A stretch of 64,000 nucleotides of DNA from JANXLS01 sp035308565 (GCA_035308565.1 DATGGK010000184.1:19449-83448), one strand, 5' to 3'. Numbered from the stretch's first letter, positions 18,746-28,431 are shown. Notes: generated by a model from the letters alone, not told the origin. Program-made: numbers and translations.

Positions 18746-18964
18746 GGAGCGCTCCTGAGCGTTGGACTTTCGAGTTTTATCATAAAGGGTCTGCGGGGGC
18801 AAAGAACCAACCCACTCCCCTCATTCGTTTCCAACGTTCCATTCTTTCCGCTGGAAAAAAAGTCGTTTTTGTCATAGATTGCCGTCGCTTTGGATTGTTC
18901 AACTAACCGGGGCGACGGAGCGGGCGGATTCCCGCGTGCGGCAGAATTGACGAGGAATAACGCA

Positions 18965-20398
18965 GTGGACGTTACAAAATATCTGGAGAAGGCGGCGGAA
19001 GCGACCAGCCGCCGCAATTACGATTACGCGATCGAACTGTACCTGACCGCGTGCAAAATGGATCCCAACAACGTCCAGGCGCGGCGTTCGCTCCGAGCGG
19101 TGGAGAACCGCGTGGCGCAGGAAAAGGGTTCGTCGTTTTGGAGCAAAACCAAAACGGCCAGCCTCTCCCCGCAGCTCAGCAGCCTGATGATGATGAAAAA
19201 ATGGGACTCGGCGATGGAGAAGGCCGAGGACATTTTGAAGATCGATCCGGCCAATGTCAGCGCGCTGATGTCGCTGGCGAAGGCCGCGCGCATGGCAGGC
19301 TACAACGCCTGCGCGACGGCGGTTTATGAAGACATCAAAGCCGTGAAAGCCGGAGGCAACAACAAGCTGCTGGTCGAAGCCGCGCGCGAACTGGCGCATC
19401 TTTACGAACTCGACAACCGAGTGCAGGACGCGCTGGACGTGTGGGGCGACGTCAGCAAAGCGGTGCCGGGCGACCGCGAAGCGGCGGTGAAGTGGCGCGA
19501 TTTGTCGGCGAAGAACGTCTCGGCGATGATCGAGAGTTCCACCAAGGACGGCAAGCGCGGCGGGATGGCCCGCCTGACGATGACCGAAGAGCAGAAGAAG
19601 GCCGCGCAGATGCTCGACCTCGAAAAAGGCGACATCAAGAGCGAATCGGACTTGGAAGCCGTGGTCAAGCTCACGCGCGACCAGATCGCGGCGTGCCAGG
19701 ACGAACGGCAGCTTCCCAAGTACTATGAAAAGCTGGGCAACATGTACAAGCAGTTCGGGTATTACGACGAGTCAAAGGAAGCGTTCGAAACCGCGCGCGA
19801 AAAGGATCCCAACAACCCGATCTATAAATTCAAGCTCGACGACCTGGAAATCTGGAAAATGCAGGCGGACATCAAGGCGCTGGACACGAAGGCGAAAGCC
19901 GGCGAGGCGGGCGCGCGCGAACAGTGCGGAAAACTGATCGACGAGTGGCTCGATTTCCGGCTCAATTCGTACGTCGACCGCGAGCGGCAATACCCTACCG
20001 ACAGCAAAATCCGCTACGACCTTGGCGGGGTTTATTTCAATCTGGCCGAGCGGCGCAAGGACAAGGCGCTGTACGACGAGGCGATCAAGCGCTACCAATC
20101 GACCTTCAAAGATCCGAAATTCCGCGCCGAATCCGGTTTGAAACTTGGCCTCGCGTTCAAAGCCAAGGGCCAATTCGAATTGGCGCTCAAGCGCCTGGAT
20201 GAAACGCTGGCCGGCTTTCCCTCTGAAATCAAAGACGACCGCTGGAAGGAAGTGATGTACGTCAAAGCGCTCACGCTGAGCGCCATGGGCCGAAAGTTGG
20301 ACGCGAAAAAAGTGCTGTACGAAATCTATGAAATCGACGTCGGCTTCAAAGACGTCGGGACTCAGCTTGAAATGCTGGAGGCGGAAGGCGTGCAGTAG
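18965..20398 (+). CDS. TPR-repeat protein
   Basis: 477 residues from GTG 18965, with GAGGA upstream. Almost entirely helical tetratricopeptide repeats, for example NYDYAIELYLTACKMDPNN at 20-38, WDSAMEKAEDILKIDPANV, and YDESKEAFETAREKDPNNP in the middle. It has no signal peptide and no membrane segment, so it is a cytosolic scaffold. Between repeat blocks lie Lys-rich linkers (SSTKDGKRGGMARLTMTEEQ). The C-terminal block again has TPR spacing (ALYDEAIKRYQSTFKDPKF). Its partner is unknown; the next gene is a STAS protein of a possible signalling pair, about 170 bases away. Confidence 0.85.
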   Translation: MDVTKYLEKAAEATSRRNYDYAIELYLTACKMDPNNVQARRSLRAVENRVAQEKGSSFWSKTKTASLSPQLSSLMMMKKWDSAMEKAEDILKIDPANVSALMSLAKAARMAGYNACATAVYEDIKAVKAGGNNKLLVEAARELAHLYELDNRVQDALDVWGDVSKAVPGDREAAVKWRDLSAKNVSAMIESSTKDGKRGGMARLTMTEEQKKAAQMLDLEKGDIKSESDLEAVVKLTRDQIAACQDERQLPKYYEKLGNMYKQFGYYDESKEAFETAREKDPNNPIYKFKLDDLEIWKMQADIKALDTKAKAGEAGAREQCGKLIDEWLDFRLNSYVDRERQYPTDSKIRYDLGGVYFNLAERRKDKALYDEAIKRYQSTFKDPKFRAESGLKLGLAFKAKGQFELALKRLDETLAGFPSEIKDDRWKEVMYVKALTLSAMGRKLDAKKVLYEIYEIDVGFKDVGTQLEMLEAEGVQ

Positions 20399-20566
20399 CG
20401 AATTCTTCTCGCGCAAAGGCGCGAAGGCGCAAAGAAAAGAACAAAGGAACGAACAACGAATCGCACGAATCTTCGCGAATGGATAATGTAGAAAAGTGCA
20501 GTCAGCCGGTAACACGGCTGAAGAAATGACGGATAAAAAGGAATCGTTCGGTATTGCTCGGAATAC

Positions 20567-20908
20567 TTGCGTTTGTCCACATCACGATTCGATCAAAAAA
20601 TAATGCTCAGCGCCGGATCGCTGCGCGTGCTGGGCGATTTGCAGCGCCCCGACCTCGCGGCGTTCAAGCAGGCGTTCTCCGCGCTGTGCGATTCGCAGCA
20701 CCAGAGCGCTTATGTGGACCTGACGCAGTGCACGTACATGAGTTCGCTGTTCATCGGCGAACTGGCGGACGCGGTGATGCGCATGAAAGCCGGCGGGAAG
20801 GACGTCCACGTCGCCGTTTCGGCCGAGATCGGAAAAACGCTGCACATGGCCCGCCTGTATCATTTGTTTGATTACGAAATCACCGCCTCTGAGATTTATG
20901 AATCCTGA
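20567..20908 (+). CDS. STAS-domain protein (anti-sigma-antagonist-like)
   Basis: 113 residues. The whole protein is a STAS fold: opening strands (KIMLSAGSLRVLGDL), then AYVDLTQCTYMSSLFIGELADAV around 48-70. This is the place where anti-sigma antagonists carry the phosphorylatable Ser (here YMSSLFIG, Ser59/Ser60). The start codon is uncertain: TTG 20567 keeps the first strand, while ATG 20603 would cut it. It overlaps the glycosyltransferase gene by 11 bases, suggesting coupled translation. No anti-sigma kinase lies nearby, so its partner is unknown. Confidence 0.78.
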   Translation: MRLSTSRFDQKIMLSAGSLRVLGDLQRPDLAAFKQAFSALCDSQHQSAYVDLTQCTYMSSLFIGELADAVMRMKAGGKDVHVAVSAEIGKTLHMARLYHLFDYEITASEIYES

Positions 20909-21923
20909 ATCTTCACCGCCGGCGTCCCGCCCGTCCGGAGCGCCAGCTTCCAGCCGGCCCGGCGCGCCGCAACTCTCCGTGGTCGCACCGATGTTCAACG
21001 AAGCCGAAAACCTCTCGCAGTTTTTCGAGCGCGTCGAAAAAGCGCTGTCGCCGCTGAACATGAGCTATGAAATCGTGTGCATCAACGACGGCAGCCGCGA
21101 CAACACGCTCGAAAAACTGCGCGAGCAGCGAACACGCAATCCCGCGATCAAGATCGTGAATCTGTCGCGCAACTTCGGCAAAGACATCGCGCTGAGCGCC
21201 GGCATCGACCACGCGCGCGGCGATGCCGTCGTGCCGATCGATTCGGACTTGCAGGACCCGCCGGAACTGATTCCGGAATTCGTCGCCAAGTGGCGCGAAG
21301 GCTTCGACGTGGTTTACGCGACGCGCCGCTCGCGGCAGGGCGAAGGTATTTTGAAGCGCGTCTCCGCGGATTTGTTTTATCGCACGATCGCCGGCATGAC
21401 GCACATCGACATTCCAAAAAACACGGGCGATTTCCGCCTGATGGACCGGCGCGTGGTCAACGCGATGGGCCGCATGCCGGAGCGCAGCCGCTTCATGAAA
21501 GGCCTGTTCGCGTGGGTCGGTTTTCGGCAGACGGCGATTCTCTACGACCGCGAGCCGCGCCACAAAGGCCGCACGAAATGGAATTACTGGCGCCTGTGGA
21601 ATTTCGCGCTCGACGGCATCACGTCCTTCAGTTCGTTTCCGCTGAAAGTCTGGAGTTACATCGGCGTCACGATCGCTTTCATCTCATTCGCGTATGCCTT
21701 TCTTCGGATTGTCGGGCACTTCTTCGGCGTGTTCGAACCGATGCGCGGCTACGATTCGACGCTGGTGACGATTTTGTTCCTCGGCGGAATTCAATTGATT
21801 TCGCTGGGCGTGATCGGCGAATACATGGCGCGGATTTACATCGAGGTGAAAGGCCGACCGCTGTATTTGGTGCGGGATGTGGAGGGGTTTGAGGGTGACA
21901 AGACCGGAAATGCTAACAGTTAA
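20898..21923 (+). CDS. GT2 glycosyltransferase, GtrB/dolichyl-phosphate-sugar synthase type
   Basis: 341 residues. An N-terminal GT2 domain begins at LSVVAPMFNEAENL (about 26), with VCINDGSRDNT for nucleotide binding and VPIDSDLQDPPEL, the D-x-D-like metal site. It is followed by SRNFGKDIALSAGIDHA and GDFRLMDRRV, then two C-terminal membrane helices (VWSYIGVTIAFISFAYAFL and VTILFLGGIQLISLGVIG). This layout fits enzymes that move a sugar from a nucleotide onto undecaprenyl phosphate. A proline/serine-rich 25-residue leader precedes the domain. The ATG lies inside the STAS gene, and its stop overlaps the convergent gene by four bases. Confidence 0.92.
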   Translation: MNPESSPPASRPSGAPASSRPGAPQLSVVAPMFNEAENLSQFFERVEKALSPLNMSYEIVCINDGSRDNTLEKLREQRTRNPAIKIVNLSRNFGKDIALSAGIDHARGDAVVPIDSDLQDPPELIPEFVAKWREGFDVVYATRRSRQGEGILKRVSADLFYRTIAGMTHIDIPKNTGDFRLMDRRVVNAMGRMPERSRFMKGLFAWVGFRQTAILYDREPRHKGRTKWNYWRLWNFALDGITSFSSFPLKVWSYIGVTIAFISFAYAFLRIVGHFFGVFEPMRGYDSTLVTILFLGGIQLISLGVIGEYMARIYIEVKGRPLYLVRDVEGFEGDKTGNANS

Positions 21924-22315
21924 ACGCTGGCTCCATGTACCTCCAAATCCGCATTTTCCATATCGTGGTGTTCGATGTTTTTCAAATCATTCATCTGACG
22001 TTCAATGTGTTTGCGGACAACGTTACCCATCTTCTGAGTTGCGAACGAAACGAGGCGTTTGCGTTCTGTCGCATCCAGCGTTTCCTTGCCGGAAAGAAGA
22101 GCAGGAATTCGATTCATTAATGATGCCACGTAGGAATCAAAATTCTGGGCACCACGGATTCGCACAAATACAGGTTTTCCGGATTGAGTCATGCCGACAG
22201 ATATGCCATCCTCCCGAAGAGTAAACGCAGCCTTTCCCTGCAGCGTGGGATCGTCGTACTTGACGCGTACGTCGAGGTCACTGCCGGCGACTTCCAAGTC
22301 GATTTTGAAACCCAT
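21920..22315 (-). CDS. Small protein of unknown function
   Basis: 131 residues with GGAGGA just before the ATG. Soluble, mixed alpha/beta, with no membrane segment; starts MGFKIDLEVAGSDLDVRVKY, and the second half is helical (ATERKRLVSFATQKMGNVV). I recognise no domain. It follows the 81-residue gene at 22335 with a 19-base gap on the same strand, and both lie downstream of the broken Uma2 gene, so the three may have formed a unit. Its 3' end overlaps the convergent glycosyltransferase stop. Confidence 0.55.
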   Translation of the reverse strand: MGFKIDLEVAGSDLDVRVKYDDPTLQGKAAFTLREDGISVGMTQSGKPVFVRIRGAQNFDSYVASLMNRIPALLSGKETLDATERKRLVSFATQKMGNVVRKHIERQMNDLKNIEHHDMENADLEVHGASV

Positions 22316-22334
22316 AAATCCTCCGCACTCTATC

Positions 22335-22580
22335 CTAGTGCTTCTGAACGTTCACTTCAACTGTCTGAATTCGAATAGTACCGCTGTCTTCGACATACTC
22401 AATACATACGCGCCTGCCGTCGGGCAAAGTGCCATTTATTTCGCATCGTCCCCGACTCTTATTCAACGGAATGCTGATATTCGCTCGAATTTCCCCTTCC
22501 AAAAGCGAATCTACTTCGGACTGAATCAATCCGAAATCGAGACGGTCTTCGTCTGCGCTGGAATTCCAAATAAACTTCAT
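22335..22580 (-). CDS. Small protein of unknown function
   Basis: 81 residues from ATG 22580, which sits downstream of GGGAGGG. The frame continues upstream to a TTG at 22637, but the ribosome site decides the shorter start. The protein is soluble and beta-rich (LEGEIRANISIPLNKSRGRC, RRVCIEYVEDSGTIRIQTVEV). No family recognised. It lies between the Uma2 pseudogene and the 131-residue gene. Confidence 0.5.
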   Translation of the reverse strand: MKFIWNSSADEDRLDFGLIQSEVDSLLEGEIRANISIPLNKSRGRCEINGTLPDGRRVCIEYVEDSGTIRIQTVEVNVQKH

Positions 22581-22640
22581 TCCGACAAGCCCCTCCCTTG
22601 GCGGATCTGCTGAACTATGCCGCAATATCTTCCACAAAAT

Positions 22641-23201
22641 TTACCGCTTGCCGAAGATCTCGTCCACGCTGATGCGCCAGCCCGGAACCGCCGGCTCTGC
22701 GTCCGCGATTTGACCTCGATTGAATACAATCTTTGCATGCATCGCCGATATTCGATAACAATTCACGCACGCGCCGCGCGTATCGACGTCCCAAACCACC
22801 AGCGTGCCCGCTTCAAAGTAATCAAGACGTTTGGCCGTCATCTCAAGTTCGGCTTGCGTGCCATAGTCGCACTCGCTTCGAATCTCCGCAGCAAATGTTG
22901 GCGGGCCGGAAATGAATTTCATCGGATCGCGCGGAGGCGGGCCGAGATAAAAGGATACGTCTGGTGAAAACGATTCGCGGCCTGAATAAAGCCGAGGCAC
23001 GGCATAACCGACATTGCCGCCCATCGCTTCGCCTTTGCCAATCTTCGCGGCATGCTAATAGAGTGAGAACAAAAGTCCGCGTGCGAGTTTGCCTGGAAGA
23101 AATCCAGCCGCCATCATGCGCACGATCCGCCCGCCTATCAGTTCAGCCTTGCCCTCAACACGCATCAAGTCATCGAGTGTTGCAGGTTTATTTCGAGTTA
23201 T
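22641..23201 (-). pseudogene. Uma2-family (DUF820) endonuclease-like gene, interrupted by an in-frame TAG
   Basis: Reading leftwards from about 23201, the frame gives PATLDDLMRVEGKAELIGG, a classic Uma2 opening, then GRIVRMMAAG and a TAG at 23057-23055. After it the same frame continues HAAKIGKGEAMGGNVG, AVPRLYSGRESFSPD, GPPTFAAEIRSE, YFEAGTLVVWDVD and ADAEPAVPGWRISVDEIF. These are all standard Uma2 blocks, including the PD-(D/E)xK-like core. Only one codon breaks a full-length reading frame, so this is a young nonsense mutation; a single-base change from GAG would restore Glu. The usual ATG is also not visible: the codon at the expected start is ATA (23201-23199). An internal ATG at 23024 could make only a truncated product. 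Confidence 0.75.
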
Positions 23202-23243
23202 CGGTTCAGCCGCAAGCCGTCGGCGATCCGGCGAGATAAAGAG

Positions 23244-24467
23244 CTATTTCTTCAACAACCTCCGCGCCTCTTCGCAATCCTTGTCCCCGCGCCCGCTCAG
23301 GCACACCACAATCACTTTGTCCTTGCCCATTTCTTTCGCCAGCCGAACCGTGTGCGCGATGGCGTGCGAACTTTCCAGCGCGGGGATGATTCCTTCCGTG
23401 CGCGCGAGCAATTGAAACGCGTCGAGCGCTTCGCTGTCGGTGATGCCAAAATATTCCGCGCGCCCGATGTCCTTCAGCCACGCGTGCTCCGGCCCGACGC
23501 CGGGATAATCCAGTCCCGCCGAGACCGAATGAACTTGCGCCGTCTGCCCGTCGTCGTCCTGCAAGACGTACGTTTTCATGCCGTGCAAAATGCCCGGCTT
23601 GCCCATGGCCAGCGTGGCCGCGTGCTGCTGCGTGTGAATGCCGTGCCCGGCGGCTTCGACGCCGACGAGCCGCACAGTTTTGTCCGCGATGAACGAATAG
23701 AAAATCCCCATCGCGTTGCTGCCGCCGCCGACGCACGCGACGACCGCGTCGGGCAAGCGGCCTTCGATCTTCAGCGTCTGCTCGCGCGCTTCGCGCCCAA
23801 TCACCGCCTGAAAATCGCGCACCATCATCGGAAACGGATGCGGGCCCATCACCGACCCGATGATGTAATGCGTCGAACGCACCGACGCCATCCAATCGCG
23901 CATCGCTTCGTTGCAGGCATCTTTGAGTGTGCGCTGTCCGCTCTCGACGGGCACGACTTTTGTGCCGAGCAATTCCATGCGAAACACGTTCAGCGCCTGC
24001 CGCCGCACGTCTTCGGCGCCCATGTAAACCGTGCATTCCATACCGAAGAGCGCCGCAGCCGTTGCGGTCGCGACGCCGTGCTGTCCGGCTCCGGTTTCGG
24101 CGATCACGCGCCGCTTGCCCATGCGCCGCGTGAGCAGCGCCTGCCCCAACGTGTTGTTAATTTTGTGCGCGCCAGTGTGATTGAGGTCCTCGCGCTTGAG
24201 ATAAATCTTCGCGCCGCCGCAGTGCGCCGTCAACCGCGCGGCGAGCGTCAGCGGATTGGGCCGCCCGACATAATCGCGCAGCAGCCCGTCAAGTTCCGCC
24301 TTGAACGCCGGATCGTTCTTCGATTCCGCATAGTGCCGCGCCAATTCCTCGCACGCCGGCATCAGCGTCTCAGGAATAAAGCGCCCGCCGTAACCGGCCT
24401 CGCCGCCAAAATACCCGCGCGCGTCCGGCTGAACCGAAACCGCCGCGTCCAATGTTGCCGTGCTCAA
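23244..24467 (-). CDS. trpB: Tryptophan synthase beta subunit
   Basis: 407 residues from TTG 24467, with GGAGG eight bases upstream. It makes tryptophan from indole and serine, with PLP. The lysine that carries PLP is Lys102 in HTGAHKINNTLGQA; the phosphate-binding glycine loop GGGSNAMG is near 245, and ETGAGQHGVA follows the lysine region. All standard blocks are present. No trpA or other trp gene is adjacent, so TrpA must come from elsewhere. The next gene on the same strand is the broken Uma2 gene, about 40 bases after the stop. Confidence 0.95.
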   Translation of the reverse strand: MSTATLDAAVSVQPDARGYFGGEAGYGGRFIPETLMPACEELARHYAESKNDPAFKAELDGLLRDYVGRPNPLTLAARLTAHCGGAKIYLKREDLNHTGAHKINNTLGQALLTRRMGKRRVIAETGAGQHGVATATAAALFGMECTVYMGAEDVRRQALNVFRMELLGTKVVPVESGQRTLKDACNEAMRDWMASVRSTHYIIGSVMGPHPFPMMVRDFQAVIGREAREQTLKIEGRLPDAVVACVGGGSNAMGIFYSFIADKTVRLVGVEAAGHGIHTQQHAATLAMGKPGILHGMKTYVLQDDDGQTAQVHSVSAGLDYPGVGPEHAWLKDIGRAEYFGITDSEALDAFQLLARTEGIIPALESSHAIAHTVRLAKEMGKDKVIVVCLSGRGDKDCEEARRLLKK

Positions 24468-24696
24468 AACAAAAGCCTCCCAATTCGCCGCGCGAATTTT
24501 AGCGGCGCACTCTAATTAAAGAAACGAAATTTAACCTGCGGAATGAAGCGTGGAAATTGCGATGTCATGCACACCACTGTCCAAAACGGACGCGCGAAGC
24601 GCGCCGCCGCTGGCATGCGCCGCTTTTGCAGCGCGGCATCGAATTCTTCCAGCACGCGCTAATCGCCTGTCAATTTCATTCGACAGCGCAAGCCCG

Positions 24697-26760
24697 CTAC
24701 TCCTGCGTCCTCAACACCACATTATCAATCGCACACGCACATTGGTGCGCCTGAATCGCCAGCTTCCCCTTCTGCTGCGACAGCCCCGTGCTCGCCAGCG
24801 TGCACGCCGCCACTCCATTCAACCTCAGCGTGGCGTTCTCGCCGTCGATCGCCAGATCGACGTGCATCGCGCCGTCCTTCGACGCCGGCACTTTCGCCCC
24901 CGCGCTCTTCGCGCCGGTTTTGTCCTGCAAGCTCACTTCCGTCTTCCCGTCGGCGCCCGCTTCGAACGACACGATCGCGCTTTGCTGATCGCCGCCAAAT
25001 TCGCACGTCAAAAACCAGCCTTCGCCAAGCTGCGACAATTCCAGATCGAAACCCAAGCGCGCTTTGTCGAGCGGGAAAAGACCGCCGATGCTCTCCGGCT
25101 TCAAAAACGTCTCGCCGCCGTCCGCGCTCTCCAGCACGTATTTGCCGTCCTGCGTCAGCCAGCTTCCCGACACCGCTTCCCAATGCGTCTGCTGGCGCCA
25201 GTCGCTGAAATCGTAAAAGTGCAGGTTCTTCGAATCGCTCAACAACCCCGCCATCACCACCGCCGGCGGCGTCTTGCCCGGATTTTTCAGCGCCGCTTCC
25301 GACGCCGCTTTCGCCGCGTCTTTGCGTCCCAGCAACTGCCACAAGCAGCCCAGTTCCGCGTGCCGGTTGCTCAGTTCCAGCGTGTCCAGCGTCGCGATGA
25401 AATCTTTCGGCTCGATCGCTTTGAGATTCACCGACAGATCGATCACCCCGCCCTGAGTCGAACCCGCGCCCGCGCCGATTTGCACGCTCGCCATCAATCC
25501 TTTGACCCGCGCCAGCGTCCCTTCGATTTTCTTCTGCGCGAAGACGATCCGCACGTCTTCGCCCGCCGCCGCTTTTTTCGCGCGCGCCGCTTCGATCTCA
25601 TCCAGCAGCCCGCCGGCCACCAGCGTTTGCAAATGCAGCGTGGACACATCCCCCGACCAGCGCGTCCCCGATAATTCGCCCAGCACGCCTTCCAACACCG
25701 TGCGCGCTTCGTCCAACTGCCCGCGCCCAATCGCGTCCAGCGCCTTGGCCTTCGCGCCCTCCGCAACCGTCGCCGTGCGCTCGTCGATCTGCTCCAGAAT
25801 GTCGCGCGCCTTCGCGCCGTACGGCCCCGCCGGATCGTTTGAAATCAGGTTTGTGCAGCGCTGAAACACCGCTTGAAATCGTTTCGCCTCCAGCGCGCTG
25901 CGCGCCTGATTCAGCGCCAATTCAAACGCCGCGTTGGAAATTTTCGTCGTGTCCTCAAGCGTGCTGCGCGCGCGCTTCGCAAAATCGCTCTCCGCCTGAT
26001 CGGCCGGCAGAGCAGACAGGAACGATTGCAGCGCGCTCTTCGCACCAAGCAGATTCCCGGAAGCCATCGCGCGCTCCTTCGTGGCCAGTGCTTTCTTGAA
26101 TTGATCTTCGACGGATATGACCAACTTGTTCGCAGTCCCGCCTTTAGGCGGCTCAGTCGCCGAATCATTTGAAGGCGTGGTCACAAGCGAAGAGGCCGCG
26201 CGATCTGTCGTGACGCTCGTCCGCGTTTTAGCCGCCGCCGTTGCGTTCCCTGTGTTTTGCACCTGTTGTTGAGTGCGCCAATAAAAGTACCCTCCCGCGC
26301 AAACCGCCAGAAAACACAGCAACACCGCCGAGCCGTGATGATGATCCTGACGCCGCGGCCGCCGCGCGCGAGCTTTCGCGCGCACCTCCTTCAACGCCCG
26401 ATCGACGATGATCGCTTCGACCTGGCTCGAAATCCCCTCCATTAATACTTGCGTCTCGTCCAGCTTCTCGCTGCTGTCGTCTTCACAATAGATCAGCGTC
26501 GTCTTGCCGATGGTGATGCGGTCGTTGTGCTTGAGCGCCTGGCGATTGACGCGCAGCCCGTTGACGAAGGTCCCGTTGGCGCTGTCGAGGTCCTCGATCA
26601 CGCCCTGCCCGCGTTCCAACACGATGCGGCAGTGCTGCCGCGACGCGCGCTCCTCGCTGAGCTGGATCGCGTTGCTCTCATGCCTCCCAATCGACAGCGG
26701 GCCGTTCACTTCGTATTCCTTCACGGCCAACTTGGGACTGATCGCGATCAGGACGGGCAT
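24697..26760 (-). CDS. FHA-domain membrane protein with helical stalk and C-terminal beta domain
   Basis: 687 residues. An FHA phosphothreonine-binding domain fills 1-95 (SIGRHESN at 23-30, SRQHC at 40-44, NGTFVNG at 62-68). A basic stretch and a single membrane helix follow at about 144-161 (GSAVLLCFLAVCAGGYFYW). Then comes a long helical, TPR-like stalk to about 500. The last 180 residues form a concanavalin-like sandwich resembling DUF1080 (DFSDWRQQTHWEAVSGSW, GGLFPLDKARLGFDLEL). The predicted topology is a cytoplasmic FHA domain reading threonine phosphorylation and a periplasmic sensor or sugar-binding domain. No Ser/Thr kinase gene is nearby. Confidence 0.8.
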   Translation of the reverse strand: MPVLIAISPKLAVKEYEVNGPLSIGRHESNAIQLSEERASRQHCRIVLERGQGVIEDLDSANGTFVNGLRVNRQALKHNDRITIGKTTLIYCEDDSSEKLDETQVLMEGISSQVEAIIVDRALKEVRAKARARRPRRQDHHHGSAVLLCFLAVCAGGYFYWRTQQQVQNTGNATAAAKTRTSVTTDRAASSLVTTPSNDSATEPPKGGTANKLVISVEDQFKKALATKERAMASGNLLGAKSALQSFLSALPADQAESDFAKRARSTLEDTTKISNAAFELALNQARSALEAKRFQAVFQRCTNLISNDPAGPYGAKARDILEQIDERTATVAEGAKAKALDAIGRGQLDEARTVLEGVLGELSGTRWSGDVSTLHLQTLVAGGLLDEIEAARAKKAAAGEDVRIVFAQKKIEGTLARVKGLMASVQIGAGAGSTQGGVIDLSVNLKAIEPKDFIATLDTLELSNRHAELGCLWQLLGRKDAAKAASEAALKNPGKTPPAVVMAGLLSDSKNLHFYDFSDWRQQTHWEAVSGSWLTQDGKYVLESADGGETFLKPESIGGLFPLDKARLGFDLELSQLGEGWFLTCEFGGDQQSAIVSFEAGADGKTEVSLQDKTGAKSAGAKVPASKDGAMHVDLAIDGENATLRLNGVAACTLASTGLSQQKGKLAIQAHQCACAIDNVVLRTQE

Positions 26761-27027
26761 GGCTCCTTTCGGCCGCGGCGCGGCGCTAATGTTGCATTAC
26801 TTTAATCGGTAATTCATCGCCTTCCACAGCCGACTCATCCATTCATACTGACATACTCTCACGCGTTCATTCTTCGCGCGCCAAATCTCCAATAAAATCT
26901 GCATCCAGACCCCTTCCTCGCGCGTTCCCGTTTTCGAAAAGCGCTCGCAATCGTGCAAAAATGCGGTAAGCGAGAGTCTTTGCCGGGCACACAAAAACCA
27001 AACAGAATTCAAGAAAGGGTTTTCGCC

Positions 27028-28179
27028 ATGCGCCACAAACGCCTCGTTCGTCCGCTTGCCATGCTCTTCCTTCCCGTCCTGCTGGTGATGTTGACCGGCG
27101 CCGACCACCGCGACGCCCCCGGATTGCAATTCGATCCCGCCTCCGACATCAACGACGTGTACGCCTTCGTCAACGCCAACGACAACAACGTTGTCCTGGC
27201 CATGACCGTGAATCCGTTCACGGCGCCGGGCCTCAACCCCGTCTTCTCCTCGGACACGCTGTATCAATTCAAGATCGACCAGAACGGCGACGGTGTTGAA
27301 GACCTGGTGATTCAAATCACTTTCGACAAACCCTCCGGCAAATCCTCCAACGCGACGCAGCATTTCACCCTGGTCGGCCCTGTCAAGCCCGCCAAAACCG
27401 GCGCGATCAACACCCTTGTCAAGGCTACAACGAGCATCACCGGCCCCATCGACAACACTGTCGCCGGAAATTTCGTCACCGACAGTTCCGGCATCAAAGT
27501 CTTCGCTGGCGCGCGCGACGACCCGTTCTTCTTCGACTTCATCGCCTTCGTCAACGGCAACCAATACCGCAATCCGGGCGTCGATTTCTTCGCCGGCATG
27601 AACGTCTCCGTCATCGCCGTCGAACTGCCCGCGTCCATGCTGACCAAGGGCGGCAATTCCATCAACATCTGGGGCACCACCAGTCTGCCCAGCAGCGACA
27701 AACGCGCCATCAAAGCCGCCGCCAAAGGCGACATCCCCGTGCTTGAGGAAGGTCCTGTGAAAACCTTCGTCCAGTTCGACCGCATGGGCCGTCCCGCCAT
27801 CAACACCGTGCTGATTAACCCGGAACACAAGGACGCCTTCAACGCCGCCGTTCCGTCGGAAGACAAAGCGCTCTTTCGCAACGACGTGGTGGCGCACATC
27901 TTGGCTCTCAACGGCGGCGATCAGGCGCACGCCAACACCACCGCCGACGTGCTGATGCCGGATGTGCTCACGCTCGACGTCACTAAAACCGCCGGCTTCA
28001 ACGCCGCCCTCAACGGCCGCCGCCCCGAAGACGACGTGATCGACGCCGAACTCAACATCCTCACCAAAGGCGCCGTCAAAGGCGACAACGTCAACGCCAA
28101 CGACGTGCCGTTTTTGACCGACTTCCCTTTCTTCGCCCCGCCGCATCAGGCGCATGAGGGTGTGCCGGCGCGGAATTGA
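27028..28179 (+). CDS. Exported DUF4331-family protein
   Basis: 383 residues from ATG 27028. A signal peptide (MRHKRLVRPLAMLFLPVLLVMLTGA) is followed by the diagnostic DHRDAPG block of DUF4331 and SDINDVYAFVN. The rest is a beta-rich domain with Asp/Asn-rich turns (DQNGDGVEDL) that could bind calcium. DUF4331 proteins are exported proteins of unknown role. A longer frame begins at 26953, but it lacks the signal peptide and the AAAGGG ribosome site. It stands alone, with its own terminator at 28356. Confidence 0.85.
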   Translation: MRHKRLVRPLAMLFLPVLLVMLTGADHRDAPGLQFDPASDINDVYAFVNANDNNVVLAMTVNPFTAPGLNPVFSSDTLYQFKIDQNGDGVEDLVIQITFDKPSGKSSNATQHFTLVGPVKPAKTGAINTLVKATTSITGPIDNTVAGNFVTDSSGIKVFAGARDDPFFFDFIAFVNGNQYRNPGVDFFAGMNVSVIAVELPASMLTKGGNSINIWGTTSLPSSDKRAIKAAAKGDIPVLEEGPVKTFVQFDRMGRPAINTVLINPEHKDAFNAAVPSEDKALFRNDVVAHILALNGGDQAHANTTADVLMPDVLTLDVTKTAGFNAALNGRRPEDDVIDAELNILTKGAVKGDNVNANDVPFLTDFPFFAPPHQAHEGVPARN

Positions 28180-28355
28180 ACTCGCCTCGACTGGGTTTTG
28201 TCAGATGGGAGCCGGAGGCAAAGGAATTTTGGGTTGTTCCGTTGTCACTCGCATGCGCTCCGACTCCCGATTTCTGATCCCTGGCCCCTGACTCCTGACC
28301 TTGACGCTGCCCGTTTCTGCCCCTATAAACCCCGGGCACTTTGTGGTAAATTACC

Positions 28356-28380
28356 AGCCCCGTGCCGCACGGGGCTTTTC
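28356..28380 (+). terminator. Intrinsic terminator after the DUF4331 gene
   Basis: AGCCCCGTGC / GCACGGGGCT with a single-base loop, followed by TTTTC, about 175 bases after the stop at 28179 and upstream of tig. Confidence 0.65.
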
Positions 28381-28431
28381 GTTTAACGCTTATTTTGGCG
28401 GCGCAGATTTTTCAGAAGGGAACCGTACACT

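Noticed and set aside
24550..25674. 374-residue plus-strand frame
   Set aside because: Arginine-rich antisense shadow of the FHA gene.
26797..28155. 452-residue minus-strand open frame
   Set aside because: Antisense to the DUF4331 gene, glycine/valine/glutamate-rich nonsense with no ribosome site.
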